Position numbers and translations under genes: made by a program. Below are positions 14,435 through 19,674 of a stretch of 19,674 bases of DNA, piece by piece (position 1 is the first letter of the stretch; each line of letters begins with the position of its first letter). The notes below the pieces were generated by a model. The model saw only the letters and a program-made list of their open reading frames with translations, had not been told where the DNA came from and did not search any database. The DNA comes from JANLQX01 sp031368095. GTDB lineage: Bacteria; Actinomycetota; Acidimicrobiia; Acidimicrobiales; JANYDT01. Location of the stretch: contig JANLQX010000332.1 of assembly GCA_031368095.1 (NCBI GenBank), positions 1 through 19,674 of the forward strand, written 5' to 3'.

Positions 14435-15286
14435 ATGCGAATCGATGTCGGTAACGGCGTTCGTCTGTATGTCGACGTCGACGGCCTGGGGCTCGCCCCG
14501 GTCGAGGGAAAACTCGTGCAGCGGCCAACGGTGATCCTGTTGCATGGAGGCCCCGGCCTTGATCACGCAACGTACAAGCTGTCGCTCACCGGAGGCCTTC
14601 GCGATGTAGCTCAGGTGGTCGTCTATGACCATCGCGGCCACGGCCGCAGCGACTGGAGGACGAGCGACGAGTGGAACCTCGATACGTGGGCCGATGACAT
14701 CGTTCGACTCTGCGATGCGCTCGGTATCGAGAAACCCGTTGTGTTGGGAAACAGTTTCGGGGGATTCGTGGCGCAGCGCTATCTCGGGCGCCATCCGGGT
14801 CACGCGGCGAAGGTCGTGCTCAGCTCGACGGTGCCGAGATGGCAGGTCGAACCGGTCGTCGCGATGTTTGGACAGCTTGGCGGGCCCGAAGCTCGAGCCA
14901 TCGCTGAGCGATTCTGGACGGATCCATCTGATGCTACGCGCGCTGACTATATGCGCGTATGCGGTCCTCTTTACACCCAGACACCGGGGAACGTGTTTGA
15001 GGCCATCGCCACGATCCGCAATCCGGCAATCTTCCCGTTCTGGAACAACGGTGAAAACCAAACCTTCGATCTCCGAGCAGATCTGGGGCTTGCCACGTGT
15101 CCGGTCTTGGTGCTTGGCGGCGAGATGGATCCGGTCTGTCCGATTGCCGGCTCAGAGGAAATTGCCGCCTCGCTACCGGCCGACCTGGTGCAGTTCGAGC
15201 GATTTGCGCGCTGCGGTCACGGTGTCTTTCGTGACGATCCGGCGAAGTCGATGGCGGTGCTGCGCAGCTTCATCGCAGCGGAGTAA
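14435..15286 (+). CDS. Alpha/beta-fold hydrolase, proline iminopeptidase-like
   Basis: This 283-aa protein has the alpha/beta-hydrolase layout with the oxyanion motif HGGPG (residues 37-41), DHRGHGRSD in the next strand-loop, the nucleophile elbow GNSFGG with Ser107, the acid Asp232 in LGGEMDPVCPIAG, and His262 in RCGHGVFRDDP. HGGPG with this order is characteristic of the proline iminopeptidase/epoxide-hydrolase-like group, so it may act on N-terminal proline peptides or on small esters or lactones. The substrate is not determined by sequence. The triad is complete and the length normal. It lies just downstream of pirin and may share its transcript, although it has its own candidate -10. It converges on the RAM-domain gene with a 15-base gap. 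Confidence 0.88.
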   Translation: MRIDVGNGVRLYVDVDGLGLAPVEGKLVQRPTVILLHGGPGLDHATYKLSLTGGLRDVAQVVVYDHRGHGRSDWRTSDEWNLDTWADDIVRLCDALGIEKPVVLGNSFGGFVAQRYLGRHPGHAAKVVLSSTVPRWQVEPVVAMFGQLGGPEARAIAERFWTDPSDATRADYMRVCGPLYTQTPGNVFEAIATIRNPAIFPFWNNGENQTFDLRADLGLATCPVLVLGGEMDPVCPIAGSEEIAASLPADLVQFERFARCGHGVFRDDPAKSMAVLRSFIAAE

Positions 15287-15301
15287 CCGGCTGCGCGCCG
15301 C

Positions 15302-15541
15302 TCAGAAGTGAATCACCGGGCAGGTGAGTGTGCGAGTGATGCCTTCAACTAGCTGAATACGGGACACGACCTGCTTGCCGAGTTCGTCGAGGCTGTCCGC
15401 TTCGGCCTTCACAATGAGGTCATAGGGCCCGGTCACCTCTTCGCAGCTCACGACCCCGGCCAGAGCCCCGACCGCAGTACAGACGGAGGACGACTTGCCG
15501 ACGTCGGTTTGCAAAAGGATGTACGCAGCAACGGTTGACAC
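15302..15541 (-). CDS. Stand-alone Lrp/AsnC ligand-binding (RAM) domain protein
   Basis: This 79-aa protein consists only of the AsnC-type effector domain: AAYILLQTDVGKSS, then VVSCEEVTGPYDLIVKAEADSLDELGKQVVSRIQLVEGITRTLTCPVIHF. There is no N-terminal helix-turn-helix. Such single-domain proteins form ring oligomers and are thought to bind amino acids or to modulate full-length Lrp/AsnC regulators. GTG 15541 is preceded by TAGGGT seven bases upstream (15549-15554) and no ribosome binding site. It lies 24 bases downstream of the HD nucleotidase gene in the same direction, so read-through is likely, but its own promoter seems present. Confidence 0.85.
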   Translation of the reverse strand: MSTVAAYILLQTDVGKSSSVCTAVGALAGVVSCEEVTGPYDLIVKAEADSLDELGKQVVSRIQLVEGITRTLTCPVIHF

Positions 15542-15548
15542 GGCCGAA

Positions 15549-15554
15549 ACCCTA
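15549..15554 (-). promoter_or_regulatory. Leaderless-type -10 box of the RAM-domain gene (TAGGGT-N7-GTG)
   Basis: On the minus strand TAGGGT is followed by seven bases and GTG 15541. It lies in the 24-base gap after the HD gene. No strong -35 was found. Confidence 0.4.
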
Positions 15555-15565
15555 GCCCTGCCCGT

Positions 15566-16174
15566 TCACATCTCTGACGGGTCGGGTAGGAGTGCTCCCT
15601 CGGCTACCGCCTGATCGACGATGCGCAACGCCAATTCGGTGAGTACCGTTCCGGCCGGCATGGTGTTGGCGATAAGCCGACGGGTCTTGTCGGCCGTGAT
15701 GCTGTGCACCGTCCACGAGCCGCCGCCGCTGACCTGATTGAGGAGCATCGGTTGCAATCGGTCGATGGTTTTGGCGAATCGTGACTCGGCCGACTCCTTG
15801 GCTTCGAACTCGTCCCAGAGCGCTCGAAGCCGCGCGCCCTGATCGATAGGCAAGATCGAAAAGATTCGCTCGGCGGCGGCGAGTTCAGCGGCCACCTGAG
15901 CAGCGGCAACATCGGGGCTGTTGGCGGCGTAAATGAACGTGTCGCCCGCATCGATCTCCACCAGATCGTGGATGAGCAGCATCATGATCACTCGTCCGAT
16001 GTCGACGGGTTCTGGCGCGTGTTCGGCGAAAACGATGGCAAACATCGCAAGGTGCCACGAGTGCTCCGCCGTGTTTTCGCGCCGCGAGCCGTCGGCAATC
16101 GGCGTCTGACGAAGGATCGACTTCAGTTGATCGATTTCCACCAAGAACGCAACCTGCTCTTCGAGTCGATTCAC
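15566..16174 (-). CDS. HD-domain phosphohydrolase, YfbR-like 5'-deoxynucleotidase
   Basis: This 202-aa protein has the HD_3/YfbR pattern: SRRENTAEHSWHLAMF with His38, MMLLIHDLVEIDAGD with His69-Asp70, and KTIDRLQPMLLNQ with Asp138, the metal ligands at the spacing seen in E. coli YfbR. These enzymes remove phosphate from deoxynucleoside 5'-monophosphates and help balance nucleotide pools; the exact substrate is inferred. The open frame continues far upstream to 17185, but that part is antisense to the aldo/keto reductase. Two starts are reasonable: GTG 16174, which has CAAACT exactly six bases upstream, and ATG 16189, which adds five residues. GTG is preferred because it fits the window's leaderless pattern. 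The gene is divergent from the aldo/keto reductase, with overlapping promoters. Confidence 0.85.
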   Translation of the reverse strand: MNRLEEQVAFLVEIDQLKSILRQTPIADGSRRENTAEHSWHLAMFAIVFAEHAPEPVDIGRVIMMLLIHDLVEIDAGDTFIYAANSPDVAAAQVAAELAAAERIFSILPIDQGARLRALWDEFEAKESAESRFAKTIDRLQPMLLNQVSGGGSWTVHSITADKTRRLIANTMPAGTVLTELALRIVDQAVAEGALLPDPSEM

Positions 16175-16182
16175 CGCCCCAG

Positions 16183-16210
16183 TTTGCATCGGAGATTGCC
16201 GGGGTACCCT
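16183..16210 (+). promoter_or_regulatory. Promoter of the aldo/keto reductase gene (TTTGCA-N16-TACCCT-N6-ATG)
   Basis: TTTGCA (16183-16188), 16 bases, TACCCT (16205-16210), six bases and ATG 16217 form a leaderless-type promoter. The -35 lies on the same bases as the alternative ATG (16189) and candidate -10 (16181-16186) of the divergent HD gene, so the two promoters physically overlap. Confidence 0.5.
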
Positions 16211-16216
16211 CGGCGC

Positions 16217-17212
16217 ATGGAATATAGGTATCTCGGTCGCAGCGGATTCAAGGTTTCGGCCGTCAGCTACGGGAACTGGGTGACGCACGGCAGCCAGGTC
16301 GAGGAGGATGCCGCCGTGGCGTGCGTTCGCCGTGCTCTCGATCTTGGCGTGACCACGTTCGACACGGCCGACGCCTACGCCGGGACCAAGGCTGAGGCGA
16401 TTCTTGGACGCGCCCTCGCCGGGGAGAAGCGCGACGGACTCGAGATTGCCACCAAGGTGTACTTCCCGACCGGACGCAGCGTGAATGCTCGGGGTCTGTC
16501 GCGCAAGCACCTCCTCACCAGCATCGACGGTTCCCTTCGTCGAATGGGTCTCGACTACGTCGATCTCTACCAAGCCCATCGCTACGACTCCGAAACGCCG
16601 CTCGAAGAAACGATGCTCGCCTTTGCCGACATCGTTCGCTCCGGCAAGGCGCTCTATATCGGCGTGTCGGAATGGACCGCCGAACAGATTCGCGCCGGTG
16701 CGGCATTGGCGAAGGAACTCCACGTTCCTTTTGTGTCGAACCAACCGCAGTATTCGATGCTCTGGCGCGTCATCGAGTCCGAAGTTGTCCCAGCGAGTGA
16801 CGAGTGCGGCCTGTCGCAGATCGTGTGGTCGCCGATCGCCCAGGGTGTGTTGACCGGTAAGTACCTGCCGGGCCAGCCGGTACCCGAGGGTTCGCGCGCT
16901 CTCGACCCGACAGGCGGACAATTCATTTCGCGATGGCTGCGTGACGATGTGCTCACCGCCGTGCAGCAGTTGCGTCCGATCGCCGAGTCGGTGGACCTCA
17001 CCATGGCCGGGCTGGCCGTGGCCTGGGTGCTGGCCAACCCGAATGTTGCGTCGGCCATCGTCGGTGCCTCGCGTCCTGAACAGCTCGATGCATCGGTGGC
17101 CGCCGCCGGCGTGCAGCTCAATGCCGCCACCCTTACCGAGATCGACGCCGTCCTCGGCGGGCTGGTGGAGAACGATCCGTCCCACACGCAGTCGCCGGCT
17201 CAGCGTCCATGA
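16217..17212 (+). CDS. Aldo/keto reductase, Kv-beta / YghZ-like subgroup
   Basis: This 331-aa TIM-barrel oxidoreductase has a recognisable catalytic tetrad: Asp49 and Tyr54 in FDTADAYAGTKAE, Lys80 in ATKVYF and His121 in YQAHRYD. The NADPH-binding C-terminal segment is also typical (WSPIAQGVLTGKY, ANPNVASAIVGASRPEQLDASVAAAGVQL). The MEYRYLGRSGFKVSAVSYGNW start and the SLRRMGLDYVDLYQAHR motif place it with the voltage-gated potassium channel beta-subunit-like reductases, which in bacteria reduce aldehydes such as methylglyoxal. The true substrate is unknown. The open frame extends upstream to 15968, but ATG 16217 matches the family N-terminus and has a leaderless-type promoter. It converges on the 53-aa membrane-protein gene, 21 bases away. 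Confidence 0.93.
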   Translation: MEYRYLGRSGFKVSAVSYGNWVTHGSQVEEDAAVACVRRALDLGVTTFDTADAYAGTKAEAILGRALAGEKRDGLEIATKVYFPTGRSVNARGLSRKHLLTSIDGSLRRMGLDYVDLYQAHRYDSETPLEETMLAFADIVRSGKALYIGVSEWTAEQIRAGAALAKELHVPFVSNQPQYSMLWRVIESEVVPASDECGLSQIVWSPIAQGVLTGKYLPGQPVPEGSRALDPTGGQFISRWLRDDVLTAVQQLRPIAESVDLTMAGLAVAWVLANPNVASAIVGASRPEQLDASVAAAGVQLNAATLTEIDAVLGGLVENDPSHTQSPAQRP

Positions 17213-17233
17213 CCCGAAGACGCTGGTCGTGGG

Positions 17234-17395
17234 TCAGTCCGAAGAGGTCTTCACCGCCTTGGCGATCAGGCTGATGCCCACACCAAGCAGCAATGCCGGC
17301 CAGAGGAGACGAAGGGCGACGCTGGCGAGGGCGCCCACCCCGGCGATAAGCAGCACGCCGCCGAAGATGAAGAGGAACAGGTTGGTGAGTTTCAT
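17234..17395 (-). CDS. Small membrane protein (53 aa) downstream of the PspC/LiaF-like gene
   Basis: This short gene encodes MKLTNLFLFIFGGVLL, continuing through two hydrophobic helices (LFLFIFGGVLLIAGVGALASVAL and LLWPALLLGVGISLIA) to a KAVKTSSD tail. Codon third positions are almost all G or C, a strong coding signal here. On the minus strand AAAGG lies ten bases before the ATG as a weak ribosome binding site. It begins 36 bases after the stop of the PspC/LiaF-like gene in the same direction, so the two probably form an operon. I do not recognise a family. The LWPALLLGVGISLIA segment resembles the 'LWPLLLIGGGLIVL' helix of the upstream gene and of LiaF/YvqF-type N-terminal domains, suggesting an accessory membrane partner of the same system. 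Confidence 0.65.
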   Translation of the reverse strand: MKLTNLFLFIFGGVLLIAGVGALASVALRLLWPALLLGVGISLIAKAVKTSSD

Positions 17396-17431
17396 GATGA
17401 TGTTGCCTTTCGGTGGAGAGGTAGGAGGGCG

Positions 17432-18616
17432 TTAGCGGGCGGGCGAAGCGGGAGCGATGCACGACGTCGTCGACGGGATGATGTTGACGTTGCCGGCCCA
17501 CAAGGTGGCGTTGATTTCGATGTGTTGCTTGCCGCCAGGAAATGTGCGGAGTCGGTTGCTGCCGACGATGCCGGTCGACTCGCCGTCTCCGGAGTAGCCG
17601 AGGGCAATGCGGGCGTTGGCGTTGAGATTGACGGTCGGACAACCTTCACCCGTCGGGACGATCACATTGAGCCTTCCGAAATCGAGGGCCACGGTGCCCC
17701 TAGCGACCGGATTCGTCGAGTTCGGCGTCATGGCGTTGCCGAGCGTCCGCAAGTCGAGCGTGGTGTCCCCGGCGCCAAAGGTGTGGGCGAACGACGTGGT
17801 CCCCGCCGTCGGTGCCCAGGTTTGCTGGCCGACACCGCGACTCAGGAGGCGAAGGCCGATGGCTCCGGCGATGAGAAACAGCACCAAGAACAACCCGAGG
17901 GTGGCGTAGAACAACCGACGCAAAGCGCTCCGTCGACGGCGGGGGTGTCGCAGAACGGTAGGCGGGACCGGCGCCTCAGTGGCGGAGTCGCCGAGACGCT
18001 CGGCCCGCATCTCGGCAACCGCTCGGTCGACCTCGTCGACGACGGGGTCGTGCAACTCGGCCAGGGCCTCGGCTTGGAGGTCGCGTCGAGTCGGGCCGTA
18101 GTCAAAGAGCGGACTGGTGTCGAACGACGAGTCCGCTCGCTTCGCCGGCGACACAGGCGCGTTGGCGGACGCATCGCGTCGACGCATGAGCACGATCAAC
18201 CCGCCGCCGATGAGAAGCAGCGGCCACAGTCGGTCGCCGACGACGTTGAGGTCGAGCCGATCGAGCAGCAATGCCACCCCGATAGCGACAAGGACCCAGA
18301 CGCCGAGCGAACGGTTGTGCAGGACTTCGAGTCCGTTGACGGAGGGCGTTGCCGGCGCCGTCTCGCCCTTCGGCCGGCTGGGGATGAGCACGGCGCCGAT
18401 GATGTACCCGATCAGACCGATGCCACCCATGGCGAACGTCAACAGCAGAGCGAGGCGGACGATGACCGGATCGATACCGAAGTACTCGCCGATGCCACCG
18501 GCGACTCCTTTGAGAACGCGGTTGTCGCGGCTCCGGTAGAGACGCTTGGCGCCGACCGCCGGCTGAGCCGGGGAGTCGACGTTCGTTGGGCGCTGGTCGG
18601 TCTTCACGTCATCCAT
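17432..18616 (-). CDS. PspC-domain membrane protein with LiaF-like C-terminal domain
   Basis: The protein has 394 aa from ATG 18616 (400 from TTG 18634). Near the N-terminus is a PspC domain (KRLYRSRDNRVLKGVAGGIGEYFGIDPVIVRL, then a membrane segment GGIGLIGYIIGAVLIPSR). Two more helices follow (SLGVWVLVAIGVALLLDRL and LWPLLLIGGGLIVLM), then a charged ~80-residue cytoplasmic linker and another helix (FYATLGLFLVLFLIAGAIGL). The C-terminal ~110 residues (FGAGDTTLDLRTL, GTVALDFGRLNVIVPTGEGCPTVNLNANARIALGYSG and IEINATLWAGNVNII) form a repetitive beta pattern like the LiaF/VraT 'cell wall-active antibiotics response' domain. LiaF-type proteins inhibit a partner histidine kinase until envelope stress occurs. 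It is divergent from a PspC-domain histidine kinase, which strongly suggests a functional pair. Neither start has a good ribosome binding site. Confidence 0.85.
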   Translation of the reverse strand: MDDVKTDQRPTNVDSPAQPAVGAKRLYRSRDNRVLKGVAGGIGEYFGIDPVIVRLALLLTFAMGGIGLIGYIIGAVLIPSRPKGETAPATPSVNGLEVLHNRSLGVWVLVAIGVALLLDRLDLNVVGDRLWPLLLIGGGLIVLMRRRDASANAPVSPAKRADSSFDTSPLFDYGPTRRDLQAEALAELHDPVVDEVDRAVAEMRAERLGDSATEAPVPPTVLRHPRRRRSALRRLFYATLGLFLVLFLIAGAIGLRLLSRGVGQQTWAPTAGTTSFAHTFGAGDTTLDLRTLGNAMTPNSTNPVARGTVALDFGRLNVIVPTGEGCPTVNLNANARIALGYSGDGESTGIVGSNRLRTFPGGKQHIEINATLWAGNVNIIPSTTSCIAPASPAR

Positions 18617-18662
18617 GGTGACCGGTCCGACCAACGCCCGGGATCAGTACTTCCCCGGATCT

Positions 18663-18692
18663 GACCCTGACTCCCGGGGGGCCCTCAGGGTC
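18663..18692. promoter_or_regulatory. Inverted repeat GACCCTGA-N14-TCAGGGTC between the divergent PspC genes
   Basis: The arms at 18663-18670 and 18685-18692 are perfect 8-bp complements with a 14-base GC-rich spacer containing CCCGGG. The repeat lies midway between the divergent start codons (18616 minus, 18748 plus), where a response-regulator dimer could control both genes. It may also form an RNA hairpin in a 5' leader. Confidence 0.45.
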
Positions 18693-18697
18693 GGTAT

Positions 18698-18711
18698 CGG
18701 GGACGTCCCCG
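18698..18711. promoter_or_regulatory. Perfect palindrome CGGGGACGTCCCCG upstream of the PspC histidine kinase
   Basis: This 14-bp perfect palindrome is centred 43 bases before GTG 18748, at about the -35 region of the kinase promoter implied by the -10 at 18736-18741. It is followed by a partial copy, GACGTCCCGG (18711-18720). It is a candidate operator for autoregulation; GC-rich chance symmetry is the alternative. Confidence 0.45.
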
Positions 18712-18735
18712 ACGTCCCGGGCGAACCGCGCCTGC

Positions 18736-18741
18736 CATCAT
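18736..18741 (+). promoter_or_regulatory. Leaderless-type extended -10 of the histidine kinase gene (TGC-CATCAT-N6-GTG)
   Basis: CATCAT is preceded by TGC, as in an extended -10, and followed by six bases and GTG 18748. The codon just before the GTG is an in-frame TGA, so translation cannot begin earlier in this frame. Confidence 0.45.
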
Positions 18742-18747
18742 CAGTGA

Positions 18748-19674
18748 GTGCCCGCACCGCCGGAAGTTCCCCGACCCCCGGCACCACACCAGTCGACATC
18801 TTTGCCACGGCGGCATCTTCCAAGTGCGTTGGCCGAAGTCGAACGCACCGGACCGGGGGAGCGTTGGATCGGTGGGGTGGCTTCGGGCGTCGCTATCCGA
18901 CTCGGGGTGGAAGCGTCGATCGTGCGGATTGCGTTCGTCGCTCTCGGCTTCGCCTCAGGCGTCGGTGTCATCGCTTACGTGCTCGGCTGGATCTTGCTCC
19001 CGGAACGCGCCTCTGGCGGACCTCGACCCACCCGATCGGTACTGCCAACGTCAGGCGATCCGATCGCCGCGCTGGCGTTCGGTGCCGTGGTTCTCGGCTC
19101 GCTGTTGCTCATCCAACAGAGCGGCCTACCGTTCCCGACCTGGGTAATGACTCCCGTGGTGGTGGTGGCAATCGGGGCGTCGATGATCAGCCACGAGAGC
19201 CGCCGTTCGATCGAGCATGCGCTCTCGAAGCAAGGCGGGAGATCCTGGCGAGGACAGATCCTTCGACTTGCCGTCGGCGGCATCTTCGTGTTCGGTGGGC
19301 TGGCCGGCGTCGTTTCGCGTGCCGGTCGATTGAACGCACTTACCGGCTTGTTCTTCGCCGTTATCGCGTTGGTCGGCGGACTCGGAGTGATCCTTCTTCC
19401 GTGGTCACGGTCGATGCTTCGGGCACTTAGTGATGAGCGCCGGGCCCGAGTCCGGTCGGAGGAAAAGGCCGATATCGCTGCGCACCTGCACGACTCAGTT
19501 CTTCAGACACTGGCCATTATTCAACGCAAGGCCGATGATCCCCGCCAGGTCCAGGCACTCGCCCGGCGCCAGGAGCGCGAACTCCGCGCCTGGCTGTTTA
19601 GCGAAGGGGATCAAAGCATCGGACGTCCGCTGTCGATCCGTGAGCTTGTCGATGTCATCGCCGAGGAAATCGAA
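18748..19674 (+). CDS. PspC-domain sensor histidine kinase, LiaS/VraS-like (3' truncated by window end)
   Basis: The 309 visible codons start at GTG 18748, directly after an in-frame TGA. A Pro-rich N-terminus of ~37 residues leads to a PspC domain (GERWIGGVASGVAIRLGVEASIVRIAFVALGFASGVGVIAYVLGWILLPER). Four further hydrophobic segments follow (AALAFGAVVLGSLLLIQ, WVMTPVVVVAIGASMIS, LRLAVGGIFVFGGLAGVVS and LTGLFFAVIALVGGLGVILLP). A HisKA_3 dimerisation domain then carries EEKADIAAHLHDSVLQTLAIIQR, with phosphoacceptor His248 (codon 19489-19491). The HATPase domain must lie past the window end, and a LuxR-type response regulator would be expected next. HDSVLQ places it with NarL-system kinases such as LiaS, VraS and DesK. 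A TTG at 18802 or 18829 is an alternative start, giving a shorter N-terminus. It is divergent from the PspC/LiaF-like gene. Confidence 0.88.
   Translation, partial: MPAPPEVPRPPAPHQSTSLPRRHLPSALAEVERTGPGERWIGGVASGVAIRLGVEASIVRIAFVALGFASGVGVIAYVLGWILLPERASGGPRPTRSVLPTSGDPIAALAFGAVVLGSLLLIQQSGLPFPTWVMTPVVVVAIGASMISHESRRSIEHALSKQGGRSWRGQILRLAVGGIFVFGGLAGVVSRAGRLNALTGLFFAVIALVGGLGVILLPWSRSMLRALSDERRARVRSEEKADIAAHLHDSVLQTLAIIQRKADDPRQVQALARRQERELRAWLFSEGDQSIGRPLSIRELVDVIAEEIE

Noticed and set aside
16190..17185. Upstream extension of the HD-domain protein to a 539-aa frame
   Set aside because: The extra part is antisense to the aldo/keto reductase with its complete catalytic tetrad, and HD/YfbR proteins are about 200 aa long.
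18615..19430. 271-aa + strand open frame at the right end
   Set aside because: It is Arg/Ser-rich and out of frame. The frame starting at 18748 encodes the PspC domain, the membrane helices and the HisKA_3 motif.
1..19674. Search for CRISPR arrays, tRNA or rRNA genes, insertion sequences, phage or anti-phage genes
   Set aside because: No spaced repeats, cloverleaf-like sequences, transposase or integrase motifs were seen. The only accessory-type element is the mazEF pair.

Overview
The window is GC-rich chromosomal DNA, tightly packed with genes on both strands. I see no rRNA, tRNA, CRISPR, insertion sequence, integrase or phage gene. The gene content fits a Gram-positive actinobacterium, possibly of the Acidimicrobiia type: Pro/Thr-rich linkers with a Thr run in a secreted protein, a PspC-domain histidine kinase, a DinB-like protein of the mycothiol-transferase type, a stand-alone AsnC-type RAM domain, and many starts with a -10-like hexamer a few bases upstream in place of a ribosome binding site (RBS). 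The taxon is inferred, not proven.

Layout from left to right. 1-1577: an alkylation-repair pair, the 3' part of an Ada/AlkA fusion followed by an ogt-type methyltransferase with an ATGA overlap. 1664-3730 (-): a large secreted glycine-rich protein. It is divergent from 3841-6855 (+), a 1004-aa regulator with an XRE helix-turn-helix, an AAA ATPase and a TPR-like region. The intergenic DNA between them carries an 11-bp direct repeat. 6875-8596: a DinB-like protein (-), a small two-helix membrane protein (+) and an NMO/FabK-like flavoprotein (-) that lacks the usual active-site His. 8780-12548 (+): a secreted protein with a duplicated domain, an MFS exporter and a class I [4Fe-4S] fumarase. 12567-13131 (-): a MazEF-type toxin-antitoxin pair. 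13213-15286 (+): a small orphan gene, a pirin preceded by an AT-rich palindrome, and an alpha/beta hydrolase. 15302-17212: a RAM-domain protein and an HD nucleotidase (both -), divergent from an aldo/keto reductase (+). 17234-19674: a 53-aa membrane protein and a PspC/LiaF-like protein (-), divergent from a PspC-domain histidine kinase (+) cut off by the window end.

Three points stand out. First, five starts have exactly TAnnnT or CAnnnT, six bases, then ATG, and two GTG starts have CAnnnT with the same spacing. Several others have near variants. This suggests widespread leaderless transcription, and it decides several start codons. Second, the right end looks like a LiaFS/VraTS-like envelope-stress system built from two divergent PspC-domain proteins, with perfect inverted repeats between them and a small membrane protein as an extra cistron. 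Third, the divergent regulator/surface-protein pair has a tandem 11-bp repeat that could be the regulator's operator. Most other genes are ordinary metabolic or repair functions.
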